Assembly (NCBI RefSeq): GCF_003514505.1
Contig: NZ_DOPX01000014.1
Span: 1 to 64,000 of the forward strand
Direction of reading: 5' to 3'
DNA from: Proteiniclasticum sp.
Lineage (GTDB): Bacteria; Bacillota; Clostridia; Clostridiales; Clostridiaceae
Length of the DNA: 64,000 bases
This document shows positions 44,058 through 52,561 of the stretch, piece by piece. The notes under the pieces were generated by a model that had not been told where the DNA came from, searched no databases, and was given only the letters and a program-made list of their open reading frames with translations. The stretch's first letter is position 1. Each line of letters starts with the position of its first letter. A program made the translations under genes and the position numbers.

Positions 44058-44115
44058 ATTTCAGTGAAATCTATTTCCCGTAATTCATTATACTATAGAT
44101 ATCATGAAATGTTAA
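44058..44115 (-). promoter_or_regulatory. Promoter and palindrome of the ribbon-helix-helix gene
   Basis: On the minus strand TTAACA (44110-44115) and TATAAT (44087-44092) are 17 bases apart. The perfect inverted repeat ATTTCA-G-TGAAAT lies downstream at 44058-44070, in the leader, where a bound protein would block transcription. Confidence 0.75.
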
Positions 44116-44402
44116 GAGTACATCACATAATGTTATAGTGTTTCTTGAAATATTTATAAGTCTATCTCAACCGACAAAACATTATACCAAGGAAACCCCA
44201 TCTATAGCAATACTTATTTTTGTGGCATCACTCCCATTGTTTTGTGAAAAATTTAATATCCAGGTATCATATTCCGTCAATACAACGAAGTGAATAGGCC
44301 TCTTAAATCCATGTAGCACATACAAAATAGATGTTTTATACACGCGTGTTCACATTTGAAGCCATGTATTTTCTATCTCTTAGACATTCAAACCAAATGA
44401 AA
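44116..44402. other. Gene-free AT-rich stretch
   Basis: Nothing coding is supported here. The DNA is AT-rich with no clear hairpin, repeat or tRNA. It separates the promoter of the small ribbon-helix-helix gene from the terminator of the fructose operon. Confidence 0.5.
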
Positions 44403-44435
44403 AAGGTCTGTTCTCAAATCATGAGAACAGACCTT
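44403..44435 (-). terminator. Terminator of the fructose operon
   Basis: A 14-bp perfect stem AAGGTCTGTTCTCA / TGAGAACAGACCTT has a 5-base loop, 9 bases past the IIBC stop. It is followed by TTTTCATTT on the minus strand. Confidence 0.88.
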
Positions 44436-44443
44436 CCATAGAA

Positions 44444-45799
44444 CTATGAAACTTTTTTCTTGAGTACTGTAAGCAGAAGACCACCTACCACAGAACCAGC
44501 TGCTATCGCCACCATATACATGGGAAGGTTCCCGACAGCATTAGGTATTGGAAGTACAAAGATCCCACCATGAGGTACGGCAAGGGTAGCGCTGAATATC
44601 ATCGACAGTGCACCTGCAACGGCTGACCCTGCCATTAAGGAAGGAATCACACGGATGGGGTCCGCTGCCGCAAAGGGGATGGCCCCTTCTGTAATAAAAG
44701 ATGCACCCAAAGCCCAGTTCACTTTACCGGCCTGTCGTTCTTCCTGGGTATACTTGTTCTTTGCAATGACCGTAGAAAGCGCGATGGCCAGTGGTGGCAC
44801 CATACCGGCTGCCATAACAGCCGCCATGACCTCAGAAGGCTGTCCCTGAGCTATGGTCGCAGCTCCAAAGGCATAGGCCGCCTTATTGATGGGCCCACCC
44901 ATGTCCGCAGCCATCATCACACCAATGATTCCCCCTAAAAGGATCTTGTTGGTACCACTCATGCCATTGAGCCAGGAGAGTAAGCCATCATTGATGGACT
45001 TCACAGGGCCTCCTAGAATAAAGATCATGACGAGGCCTACAAAAAGTGTGGAGAGAACAGGTAAGATAAGTACAGGCATAAGACCTTCAAAACTCTTTGG
45101 AAGTCGTATTGCTTTTTTCAGAAGAACGACCGTGTATCCTGCGATGAACCCGGCGATGAGACCTCCCAAGAATCCGGACTGCACCGTATTGGCAATCATT
45201 CCGCCCACCATACCAGGAACAATACCAGGTCTGTCGGCTATGGAGTATGCAATGTATCCGGCAAGAATTGGGACCATAAGGCCAAAGGCGGATCCACCAA
45301 TCTGCATCAGTGCCCAGGCAAGGGTTTCTTCTTCGTCAGCTGCATGAATACCAAAGGCAAAGGAGAAGGCAATGAGCAGTCCTCCAGCCACAACAAAGGG
45401 AATCATAAAGGAAACACCTGTCATGAGATGTTTGTACACACCAGTCTTTTTCTTCTCCGCTCCACTGGACTGATACTCTCTCACGTCCGCAGCTGCAGGT
45501 TTCGCCTCCAGCGCTTTGGTTATCAGGCCTTTTGCATCTTTGATCGCATCTTTCACAGACGCTTCCACCATAGGCATTCCTTGAAATCTGTCCTTGTCCA
45601 CATTGGTGTCCACGGCCAGAATCACTGCGTCCGCCTCTCTAAGATCTTTTTCTGTGATGACATTTTCTGCTCCTACAGAACCCTGGGTCTCCACCTTGAT
45701 TTCATGCCCCATCTCTTTAGCAGCAATCTGAAGAGCCTCTGCAGCCATATAGGTGTGGGCAATTCCTGTAGGACAGGATGTTACAGCAACTAGTTTCAT
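44444..45799 (-). CDS. fruA: PTS fructose-type transporter EIIBC
   Basis: It takes up fructose and delivers fructose 1-phosphate. The 451-residue protein has an N-terminal IIB domain with the phospho-cysteine in AVTSCPTGIAHTYMAAEAL (Cys9). A linker near 100-120 and a IIC membrane domain follow, with GVSFMIPFVVAGGLLIA near 128 and AADMGGPINKAAYAFG near 298. FITEGAIPFAAADP near 370 completes the pattern. All three blocks are typical of the fructose family. IIA is coded separately just upstream. It is the last gene of fruR-fruK-IIA-IIBC. Confidence 0.92.
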   Translation of the reverse strand: MKLVAVTSCPTGIAHTYMAAEALQIAAKEMGHEIKVETQGSVGAENVITEKDLREADAVILAVDTNVDKDRFQGMPMVEASVKDAIKDAKGLITKALEAKPAAADVREYQSSGAEKKKTGVYKHLMTGVSFMIPFVVAGGLLIAFSFAFGIHAADEEETLAWALMQIGGSAFGLMVPILAGYIAYSIADRPGIVPGMVGGMIANTVQSGFLGGLIAGFIAGYTVVLLKKAIRLPKSFEGLMPVLILPVLSTLFVGLVMIFILGGPVKSINDGLLSWLNGMSGTNKILLGGIIGVMMAADMGGPINKAAYAFGAATIAQGQPSEVMAAVMAAGMVPPLAIALSTVIAKNKYTQEERQAGKVNWALGASFITEGAIPFAAADPIRVIPSLMAGSAVAGALSMIFSATLAVPHGGIFVLPIPNAVGNLPMYMVAIAAGSVVGGLLLTVLKKKVS

Positions 45800-45835
45800 C
45801 GTTTCTCCTCCTCAAAAATATATATATAAGTGCAA

Positions 45836-46282
45836 TTAGGAACCGAAGACAGAGATAAACTCCTCAAAACTTTCAGCCTTCATGAGCTTTTCCCGAACAT
45901 CTGAATGCATGAGATTCCTGGAGATTTCACTGAGTGCCCGCAGATGAAGGTCACTGGACTCCACTGGAACTGCAATGAGAAAAAAGAGATGGGCAGGTTT
46001 GTCATCCATGCTCTCATAGTCTACCCCTGTTTTGCTCTTACCGAAAACCATGGCAGGTTCGAGAACAGCATCACTTTTCCCATGGGGAATGGCAATGCCC
46101 ATACCGATCCCGGTGGAGAACTCTTCTTCTCTCTTTAGCACAGCTTCTTTGAACCTTTCAGGATCAGATACTTTTCCGTCAGCTGCCAAAAGGGCGATGA
46201 GCTCATCAATGGCTCCCATCTTATCTTTGGCTTTCAGATCAAATGTGACACGGTTTTTCGAAAACATCTCTTTTGTATTCAT
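45836..46282 (-). CDS. PTS fructose-type EIIA
   Basis: The 148-residue protein carries the phosphate to IIB. It contains STGIGMGIAIPHGKSDAVLE (about 53-72) with the phospho-histidine in IPHGK, and a LFFLIAVPVESSDLHLRAL block near 100-118. This is the fructose/mannitol IIA (PTS_EIIA_2) type. The ATG at 46282 overlaps the fruK stop as ATGA, so translation is coupled. AAAGGAG lies 8 bases upstream. An in-frame ATG 9 bases earlier has no room for a site. Confidence 0.92.
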   Translation of the reverse strand: MNTKEMFSKNRVTFDLKAKDKMGAIDELIALLAADGKVSDPERFKEAVLKREEEFSTGIGMGIAIPHGKSDAVLEPAMVFGKSKTGVDYESMDDKPAHLFFLIAVPVESSDLHLRALSEISRNLMHSDVREKLMKAESFEEFISVFGS

Positions 46283-47220
46283 TTGTTCCACTCCTTTATT
46301 TTTCTCTCTGCCTCTTTTAGATGTGCATAAATTTCTTCTTTTGTCGCAGCCTGGGTTCCTTCTTTCATCACCGCTGCTGCTCCACTGGCCTGGGCAAAGG
46401 TCAGCATCTCTTTGGGACTCATGTTCATTTCCAGCCCAAAGGTCAGTGCCGCCACCATGGCATCTCCAGCTCCTACTGTACTTCTCACAGGAACCTTCAA
46501 GCCCTCTGCCACATATGTATGAGCACCTGTAAGTAAAATACTGCCTTCTGCTCCTCTGGATATCAGCACCAGCTGAATTCCTTTTTGCACCAGCTTTTTT
46601 CCTTCCTGGATCATCTCATCCACACTCAATGATTCTTTTCCAACAATTCCCGCCAGTTCTTTCTCATTAGGCTTTACCAAAAACGGTATTTCCTGAATGG
46701 CCTGAACCAGAGCTTCTCCTTCTGCATCCACAAGGACACGTGCTCCTTTTTCTTTGGCCATTTTGGTAAGGATTCCATAGATCTCTTTCGGTACACCCTG
46801 GCTGACTCCACCAGAGAGCACCACCAGGTCTCCTTCTTTCACCAGAGCATGGTATCTTTCATAAAAGTCAGAGAGCTCTTCAGGAAGAATCTCTGGACCA
46901 GGCTCATTGAAATCTGTGTATTCTTTTCTCTCTTCGTCAACCACCTTGATATTCGTTCTTGTACTTCCGGTGACGCTCTGAAACTCATCTGTGATGCCAA
47001 TGCTCTTCAGTTCTTTTCTGAAGACCTCCTCCAGGATGCCCCCAAGAAAACCTGTAGCAGCTGAGATCATCCCCAGCTCCTTCAGAACCTTTGAAACATT
47101 GATGCCCTTTCCCCCCATGTCATTTCTTGTGGTGTCCACCCGATTGACCTCTCCCATGGATACTTTCTTCAGCACCAGAGTCTTGTCCAGAGCCGGATTC
47201 AAGGTTACGGTAATGATCAT
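46279..47220 (-). CDS. fruK: 1-phosphofructokinase FruK
   Basis: It phosphorylates fructose 1-phosphate with ATP to fructose 1,6-bisphosphate. The 313-residue PfkB-type kinase begins MIITVTLNPALDKT. It has GGKGINVSKVLKELG near 37-51 and the catalytic block STVGAGDAMVAALTFGLE near 248-265, where GAGD carries the base. It is the usual length. GGAGG precedes the ATG. It lies 17 bases after fruR and overlaps the IIA start by 4 bases. Confidence 0.95.
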   Translation of the reverse strand: MIITVTLNPALDKTLVLKKVSMGEVNRVDTTRNDMGGKGINVSKVLKELGMISAATGFLGGILEEVFRKELKSIGITDEFQSVTGSTRTNIKVVDEERKEYTDFNEPGPEILPEELSDFYERYHALVKEGDLVVLSGGVSQGVPKEIYGILTKMAKEKGARVLVDAEGEALVQAIQEIPFLVKPNEKELAGIVGKESLSVDEMIQEGKKLVQKGIQLVLISRGAEGSILLTGAHTYVAEGLKVPVRSTVGAGDAMVAALTFGLEMNMSPKEMLTFAQASGAAAVMKEGTQAATKEEIYAHLKEAERKIKEWNK

Positions 47221-47237
47221 TTTATGGCGCCTCCTTC

Positions 47238-47993
47238 TTATCTTCTGATTTCTATCCCTTGACTTTCATAAATTGCAGCCAGCTCCTCTTCCAGGTCTCC
47301 TGCTGTGATGACTGCAGTGATTTCTTTCAGTGGAGCGATGACAGCCAGACTCACCTGCTGAAATTTTGATGCATCCAGCACTGCATACACTCTTGTCGCA
47401 GATGAAACCATGCTCTTCTTGGTCATGGCCTCTACAAAGTTCGGCGTCGTGATGCCTTCCTCTAAAGTGATTCCATTGGCTCCGATAAATGCCATATCTG
47501 CTTTGAAACCTCTCAGCATATTTTCTGCCAGGGTGCCCACCATGGCTCTGGTGTTTCCTCTTAACACACCACCAGTCAGAATCAGTTCAATGCCTTCTAT
47601 CCCGCTGAGTTCTTCTGCAATATCCAGTCCGTTGGTGATGACGGTGAGTTTCTTATGGTGGATTCTTTTTGCAATCTCTAGGGTTGTGGTTCCTGTATCC
47701 AGGATTACGCTGTCCCCATCTTCCAATAGGGAAGCTGCCAATTCTCCAATGCGTTCTTTTTCGGTAAAGTGTGCTTCTTTCTTTTCCTGAAAGCTCTGCT
47801 CATAGCTTTTTCTCTGAACACCTACGGCTCCTCCATGGGTTCTTTTCAGAAGATTCTTCTCTTCCAGTTCCTGAAGATCTCTTCTGATGGTGGATTCAGA
47901 TACCTCAAAACGTTCTGCCAGCTCCAGCACCTTAACACTTCTTCCATTCTCTACCATCTGCACAATCTTGCTTTGTCTTTCTTCTGCAAACAT
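47238..47993 (-). CDS. fruR: DeoR-family repressor FruR
   Basis: The 251-residue regulator begins MFAEERQSKIVQMVENGRSV. Its winged-helix DeoR signature RFEVSESTIRRDLQELEEK lies near 29-47. The sugar-phosphate sensing domain follows, with ILDTGTTTLEIAKRI near 94 and GANGITLEEGITTPNF near 167. Heading the fruK-IIA-IIBC genes, it most likely represses the operon until fructose 1-phosphate appears. The ATG at 47993 follows AAAGG. An ATG 21 bases earlier is possible but not better supported. Confidence 0.92.
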   Translation of the reverse strand: MFAEERQSKIVQMVENGRSVKVLELAERFEVSESTIRRDLQELEEKNLLKRTHGGAVGVQRKSYEQSFQEKKEAHFTEKERIGELAASLLEDGDSVILDTGTTTLEIAKRIHHKKLTVITNGLDIAEELSGIEGIELILTGGVLRGNTRAMVGTLAENMLRGFKADMAFIGANGITLEEGITTPNFVEAMTKKSMVSSATRVYAVLDASKFQQVSLAVIAPLKEITAVITAGDLEEELAAIYESQGIEIRR

Positions 47994-48034
47994 AATCTTC
48001 CATCCTTTGCTCATTTATTATTATTTGTGATTGA

Positions 48035-48138
48035 TTATGCTCGTTATGATTATTTTATATGCGTGTTTATGATTAGTCAATACGTTTTCATCGAAAATTC
48101 CAAAATATTTTCTCCTCATTCACGCATAAACGAGCAAA
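48035..48138 (-). promoter_or_regulatory. fru promoter with repeated operator motif
   Basis: On the minus strand TTGACT (48075-48080) and TAAAAT (48052-48057) are 17 bases apart. A motif of the type TCATAAxxxxGCATAA occurs at 48035-48049 and 48057-48072. The second copy fills the spacer between the -35 and -10 boxes, as a repressor site would. A third, inverted match GCATAAACGAGCAAA lies at 48124-48138. These are candidate FruR sites. Confidence 0.75.
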
Positions 48139-48188
48139 TTCTTTCATTTCTTTCATTCTATCACAGGTTCACTTTTCTCCAAAGAAAA

Positions 48189-48208
48189 AGCACCGGTCTT
48201 CCGATGCT
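48189..48208 (-). terminator. Terminator after the DUF697-like gene
   Basis: AGCACCGG pairs with CCGATGCT (one mismatch-type G-T) over TCTT. On the minus strand TTTTTCTTT follows. Confidence 0.78.
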
Positions 48209-48215
48209 TCTATGT

Positions 48216-49172
48216 CTATTCTGTTTCCCGATTCCCGCGGAAAATCTTTTTTGCGCTTCCCTTGGCTGCCTTCGCGAAGGCTTTGACAACTTTCCCTGAA
48301 TTTTCTCTTACAATACTGCCCATGAGAGACACCGCTTCCAGGGTAGCGCTTCTGCGCACCTCTTTCTTATCTGCTTTCACAAGGCTCTCTGAATATTTTT
48401 TCGCCATGGCGCCCACCCGAAGATAAAGAAAAGTGTTCATGGATCCTTCCGTAATAGAATTCACCAAAAGATTGGTCACATAGACCGTGCCAGGCAGAAG
48501 GCTGCCCAGGCTTCCGCCTAGGATCCCTGCAAGGACAGGCTCCAGCTGCTCATCCAGTAGATCTAGATCCTCAATGGATCTTGCCAGCATCACCGTGCCG
48601 AAAACATTGCTGTAAAGATAAATAAGTTCTCTTGCTGTCGGCTTCTGGTAGTAGATCCTAGCCACCTGGTAAATCATTTTCGTGAGGCTCACCATCATGA
48701 AAAGACCGTCCAAAGACCCATTCTGGGAGATGGCAGTGGTCAGAAATACGGAGGATGCCCCTTCCCGTATTTTTTTATCAGCCTCCAGTCTCAAGATGCC
48801 CTGAGCTCTTATGACATCCTCCAGGATCTGATTTTCCTCTCCAAAGACAAACCCGGATTCGAGAAGTGCTGGATTTTTTCTCATCCTTTCTTTCAGATGA
48901 AGAAGATATCTTCTGTATTCTTCCCCTTCAGTACTTTCCGGAAACTGAGGTTTCCTTCTTAAAGAAAGAAAGAGAGAAAGTGGAACGCCCAAAAGGATCC
49001 CAAAGAGCAGGATCACAAGGACCAAAGCAGTGTACCCGATATAAGGGTGTATGCTGTATGCATTCCGGTAAAGTGCTCCCGTTTCATTGAAAAGGACCAA
49101 AAGAAAAAGAAGAAAAAGCGCAAGTGAAAGGAAGGTCAGTCCTTTTTTCAAACTGCTCCACAAGTCTTCCAA
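48216..49172 (-). CDS. DUF697-like membrane protein
   Basis: The 318-residue protein has two N-terminal membrane helices (LTFLSLALFLLFLLVLF and YTALVLVILLFGILLGVPL). A charged linker and a C-terminal domain follow, with SLDGLFMMVSLTKMIYQVAR near 152-171. YLYSNVFGTVMLARSIEDLD comes next, then glycine-rich hydrophobic sequence. That part resembles DUF697/YcjF-type domains. The tail is strongly basic. No enzyme motif is seen. It stands alone on the minus strand. The function is unknown; some relatives are linked to GTPases, but none is coded beside it. Confidence 0.7.
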   Translation of the reverse strand: MEDLWSSLKKGLTFLSLALFLLFLLVLFNETGALYRNAYSIHPYIGYTALVLVILLFGILLGVPLSLFLSLRRKPQFPESTEGEEYRRYLLHLKERMRKNPALLESGFVFGEENQILEDVIRAQGILRLEADKKIREGASSVFLTTAISQNGSLDGLFMMVSLTKMIYQVARIYYQKPTARELIYLYSNVFGTVMLARSIEDLDLLDEQLEPVLAGILGGSLGSLLPGTVYVTNLLVNSITEGSMNTFLYLRVGAMAKKYSESLVKADKKEVRRSATLEAVSLMGSIVRENSGKVVKAFAKAAKGSAKKIFRGNRETE

Positions 49173-49308
49173 TGTATCACATCCTCACTATTTTCTTTCA
49201 GTATAATCTAATCTCTGCCTTTTTCACAATAAATGGAAAAACAAGAAGAAGATCCCCAAAAAAGAAGAAGGATGAACGTGCCATCCTCCTTTTCTTAAGC
49301 CTTATTAA

Positions 49309-50298
49309 CTACATCTTCTCATATTCTTTTTCAAAGGTTTTGGTGCTTCTCACAGTATCCAGCGGCCTTACAAGACGCTCAATCGCTTCTCTCTGCCCCT
49401 CAAAGTAAGGTGGAAGCGACAGCTTTTCTCCTACGGTTTCATAAGGCTCATCCTGCAAGAACCCAGGTCCGTCTGTGGCAAGCTCAAAGAGGATCCCACG
49501 GTCCACACTGGCATAGAGGGAACCAAAATAGAATCTCTCCACAAATCCGGAGTTTCTCAGTCCAAATCCCTGATACCGTTCAATCCATTGCTCCAGCTCT
49601 TTTTTATCCTCTACCCGGAAGGCCACATGGTGTACCGTACCATAGCCTTGTCTTGCAAAACCGGATTTTTTATCCTCTTCCACAATGACGCTGGCTCCAT
49701 TTCCACCTTCACCCATTTCAAAGAGATGGAAAGCCTCTTCAGCAGCAATCTCTCTCATCATGTAGACCTGCTCCAGAACCTGCTTGAAATAGCTGTACTC
49801 TGGAATTCTGATAAAGATCGGACCAAGTCCTGTGATGGCATACTCCAGTGGAATGGGCCCTTTTTCCCAGGGTGTTCCTGATGGAACTCCTTCATACTTC
49901 TCATCAGAAATGAGCATATACTTCTGATCGTCAAAATCTGAGAAATAGAGGACTTTCTTTCCGAAGAACTCTGTGATCCCTTCATGAGAAACCTTCAGCC
50001 TGCTAAACCTGCTTGCCCAATACTTCAGAGCCTCGTCAGTCGGAACTCTAAAAGAGGTCCTCGCGATCTCATTTGTTCCGTGGGTTCCTTTGGAAATCCC
50101 TGGGAAATCAAAGAACGTCATATCTGTTCCTGCACTCCCCTTATCGTCTGCAAAAAACAGATGGTAGGTCTGGATGTCATCCTGATTCACGGTTTTTTTC
50201 ACCAGCCTAAGTCCTAGAGTATAGGTGAAAAACTCATAGATTTTTTCTGCGCTGCTGGTGATGGCGGTGACGTGGTGTATTCCTTTTAACTGATTCAT
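49309..50298 (-). CDS. mhqO: VOC-family ring-cleaving dioxygenase, MhqO-type
   Basis: The 329-residue protein consists of two vicinal-oxygen-chelate halves. IHHVTAITSSAEKIYEFFTY (about 7-26) carries the first metal histidine. VHHVAFRVEDKKELEQWIER (about 218-237) carries the second, and ILFELATDGPGF near 272-283 gives the glutamate. This matches MhqA/MhqO of Bacillus, which act on hydroquinone- or quinone-type compounds. It is the last gene of mhqR-mhqA-flavin reductase-mhqO. It starts well with GGAGG. Confidence 0.87.
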   Translation of the reverse strand: MNQLKGIHHVTAITSSAEKIYEFFTYTLGLRLVKKTVNQDDIQTYHLFFADDKGSAGTDMTFFDFPGISKGTHGTNEIARTSFRVPTDEALKYWASRFSRLKVSHEGITEFFGKKVLYFSDFDDQKYMLISDEKYEGVPSGTPWEKGPIPLEYAITGLGPIFIRIPEYSYFKQVLEQVYMMREIAAEEAFHLFEMGEGGNGASVIVEEDKKSGFARQGYGTVHHVAFRVEDKKELEQWIERYQGFGLRNSGFVERFYFGSLYASVDRGILFELATDGPGFLQDEPYETVGEKLSLPPYFEGQREAIERLVRPLDTVRSTKTFEKEYEKM

Positions 50299-50348
50299 TG
50301 TTCATTCCTCCAAATTATCATTTTAATCACATATTGTCATATTATTCT

Positions 50349-50957
50349 TTACTCTGGTCTTTCCAAATGGATCGTCTCTCCCAAAGTGCTGTAGTTTGCT
50401 CCTGCAAGCCTCGCCACAGGATCATACGCATCCATTCGGATTCTTCCTTCGTCATGGATCTCCTCGGAAAGATGCGCATAAACCACTTTACCAAGAAGAA
50501 GATCCGCAGTGGTTTTTCCATCTTCTTTTATCTCCAGATGGTCATAGAGTATACATTCCATCCGGACCTTGGCCTCCGAAACTCCTGGCACGGAAATTTT
50601 CCTGCTCTTCTTGATACTGAGACCTGTTTTCTCGATCTCGCTTTCTTCCGGCGGCAGAGAAGCGGCGCTCCCATTCACTGCAGTGAGATTCGTCTTATCC
50701 ACACCATGAACCACAAACTCTTTCTGGCACAGAATATTTCTGGCCGTATCCTTCATAACTCCGTTTTTTCTTTGAATGGAAAGAGAAATCAAAGGCGGTA
50801 CCGTGGATACAATACTGAAATAGCTGAAAGGTGCTCCGTTAAGCACTCCTTTCTCCGATAGGGAAGTCACAAAAGCAATGGGCCTAGGCACTATGGTGCC
50901 TGTGAATAGCTTGTATACCTCCCGCTCCGATAGAGTGCTCAAGTCTTTTTCAATCAT
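50349..50957 (-). CDS. Flavin reductase-like FMN-binding protein
   Basis: The 202-residue protein has the split-barrel flavin-reductase fold: TIVPRPIAFVTSLSEKGVLN (about 21-40) and NGAPFSYFSIVSTVPPLISLSI-type sequence near 40-60 are diagnostic. KDTARNILCQKEFVVHGVD follows near 68-86. It binds FMN and may reduce quinones or supply reduced flavin to the dioxygenases. It overlaps the end of the preceding gene by 4 bases and lies between the two VOC genes, all likely in one operon under MhqR. Confidence 0.88.
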   Translation of the reverse strand: MIEKDLSTLSEREVYKLFTGTIVPRPIAFVTSLSEKGVLNGAPFSYFSIVSTVPPLISLSIQRKNGVMKDTARNILCQKEFVVHGVDKTNLTAVNGSAASLPPEESEIEKTGLSIKKSRKISVPGVSEAKVRMECILYDHLEIKEDGKTTADLLLGKVVYAHLSEEIHDEGRIRMDAYDPVARLAGANYSTLGETIHLERPE

Positions 50958-51871
50958 TTTGTCACCTTCTCTCTCAGCGGTATGAGGTGTTTCGTGAGCT
51001 CTTCTCTTCTTTTCTCATACTGTACTGGCAGTTTCAGAGTCTCGCCCAGAGAGGAAAGAGGTTCATCCACTGAAAAACCAGGGGTATCTGTGGCAATCTC
51101 AAATAGGATTCCTCCACCTTCTCTAAAATAGATGGCGTTGAAGTAGTTTCTGTCCTTCACTTCGGTCACATAATGCCCCTTATCCGCCACATGACTTTGC
51201 CAGGAAAGATGGTCCTCGTCGTCCTGGGCTCGAAAGGCGATGTGATGCACTGTCCCTACAGAAAACTCTCCCCGCTCATAACTTCTCTTGTCCACATCGA
51301 TGATGTTTCCAAGATCCGCTTCACTTCTGAACCTCACATAGATCTCATCTTCTTCACCTTTCTCATACCCCATGGTTTCTGAAAGGGCTCTCATGGTCTT
51401 CTCTGGGGCTACGGATAAAAGCACAGCACCTGAAAACCCGAGAATCCCTACGCTGGCATCCTGTGATCTCTGAGGCAGCTTTTTTTCCGTTAACTCCAGA
51501 TGGAGTCCATGAACATCCTGAAATCCAAGATACCGTTCGCCAAATCTTTCGGTATAGTCAGAAGAGATCCCAAATGCTTTCAGTCTCTCTTCCCAGTAGG
51601 ATAAGGATCCTTCGGGCACCGCATAGACCGTGGTTCCGACCTGTCCCCCGCCTCTTCTTCCTTTTCTAGCACCAGGCCAGGGGAAGAAGGTGATGATGGT
51701 ACCGGGATCTGCCGTTTCATTTCCAAAATAAAGATGATATGTACCAGGATCATCAAAGTTCACCGTCTGCTTCACCAGTCTAAGACCCAGCACCGTCTCA
51801 TAAAAATGAAGATTCTCCCTGGGGTCCCCAACGATGGCGGTGATGTGATGGATTCCTTTTGTTTTTTTCAT
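50954..51871 (-). CDS. mhqA: VOC-family ring-cleaving dioxygenase, MhqA-type
   Basis: The 305-residue protein starts MKKTKGIHHITAIVGDPREN, with the first metal histidine in GIHHITAI. The second half has TVHHIAFRAQDDEDHLSWQS near 209-228 and ILFEIATDTPGFSV near 263-276 with the metal glutamate. It is a paralogue of the MhqO-type protein two genes downstream. The ATG at 51871 follows GGAG at 8 bases. A GTG 9 bases earlier sits inside that site. An MhqR-type operator lies 30 bases upstream. Confidence 0.88.
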   Translation of the reverse strand: MKKTKGIHHITAIVGDPRENLHFYETVLGLRLVKQTVNFDDPGTYHLYFGNETADPGTIITFFPWPGARKGRRGGGQVGTTVYAVPEGSLSYWEERLKAFGISSDYTERFGERYLGFQDVHGLHLELTEKKLPQRSQDASVGILGFSGAVLLSVAPEKTMRALSETMGYEKGEEDEIYVRFRSEADLGNIIDVDKRSYERGEFSVGTVHHIAFRAQDDEDHLSWQSHVADKGHYVTEVKDRNYFNAIYFREGGGILFEIATDTPGFSVDEPLSSLGETLKLPVQYEKRREELTKHLIPLREKVTK

Positions 51872-51900
51872 AGTGCTCACTCCATTAATTCAAACTCGTA

Positions 51901-51918
51901 TATCTCTAATTCGAGATA
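51901..51918 (-). promoter_or_regulatory. MhqR-type operator before mhqA
   Basis: The imperfect palindrome TATCTCTAATTCGAGATA matches what I remember as the Bacillus MhqR consensus (TATCTCGAATTCGAGATA) at 17 of 18 bases. It lies between the mhqR stop and the mhqA start. Confidence 0.85.
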
Positions 51919-51933
51919 TTATGGTAAATTTTT

Positions 51934-52383
51934 TTATACTTCTTTTGCATGAAACCCCAGCTTTTTCAATTGGGTTAACAGCACTTCCTTCTCTTCCAGC
52001 GGAAGGCCTCCCATGATTCTTGCAATGGTTTCCTGATGCTGTGGAAATATATCATCCATAAACCTCTTTCCTTCCTCTGTGATTGACGCAAAGGTAATTC
52101 TTCGGTCTTCAGGTGAAGGCACTCGCTTTAAGAAATTCTTCTTCTCCAGCTTATCCACCACATAAGTGATGCTGCTGCTGGAAATAAGAACTTTTTCTCC
52201 TATCTTCTGGATGGGCTGATCTCCTTTGCTGTAGATAAACTCCAGTACTGCGAACTCCGTGGTGTTCAGTCCATAACTTCTTATGTCTTTCTCCACACTT
52301 TTCTTGATGGCATCCAGGGTTCTGGTGAGTACCACAAAGAGTTTCATGGATATCTCTTCCTCTTTTCTTGTCGCTATGCCCAT
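51934..52383 (-). CDS. mhqR: MarR-family regulator MhqR
   Basis: The 149-residue protein begins MGIATRKEEEISMKLFVVLT and has the MarR winged helix. LNTTEFAVLEFIYSKGDQPI lies near 40-59, ILISSSSITYVVDKLEKKN-type recognition helix near 67-85, and the wing PSPEDRRITFASITEEG near 90-106. MhqR-type repressors control quinone-detoxifying dioxygenases and let go on exposure to quinones or diamide. The ATG at 52383 follows AAGGGGG. Its own promoter carries the same operator found before mhqA, implying self-control. Confidence 0.9.
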   Translation of the reverse strand: MGIATRKEEEISMKLFVVLTRTLDAIKKSVEKDIRSYGLNTTEFAVLEFIYSKGDQPIQKIGEKVLISSSSITYVVDKLEKKNFLKRVPSPEDRRITFASITEEGKRFMDDIFPQHQETIARIMGGLPLEEKEVLLTQLKKLGFHAKEV

Positions 52384-52413
52384 ATGGATCCCCCTTTTTA
52401 TCTTCAATTCATT

Positions 52414-52460
52414 TATCTTTTATTCGAGATAATTGTACCCAATTTGATAGATTCTGTCAA
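52414..52460 (-). promoter_or_regulatory. mhqR promoter with MhqR-type operator
   Basis: On the minus strand a perfect TTGACA (52455-52460) and TACAAT (52432-52437) are 17 bases apart. The operator TATCTTTTATTCGAGATA (52414-52431, plus-strand reading) begins right after the -10 box. It is identical to the mhqA operator at 16 of 18 bases. Confidence 0.87.
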
Positions 52461-52496
52461 ACGTTTTTTTCACAATAAGAAAATATGAACAACAAA

Positions 52497-52522
52497 AAGA
52501 GCTCAGCAAAGGCCAAGCTCTT
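52497..52522 (-). terminator. Terminator after the DHHW gene
   Basis: AAGAGCT pairs with AGCTCTT over a 12-base loop. On the minus strand TTTTTGTTG follows, 40 bases past the stop. Confidence 0.75.
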
Positions 52523-52561
52523 CTTACGTACTAGTGATGATCACTGAGCAGCGTATTCTAT

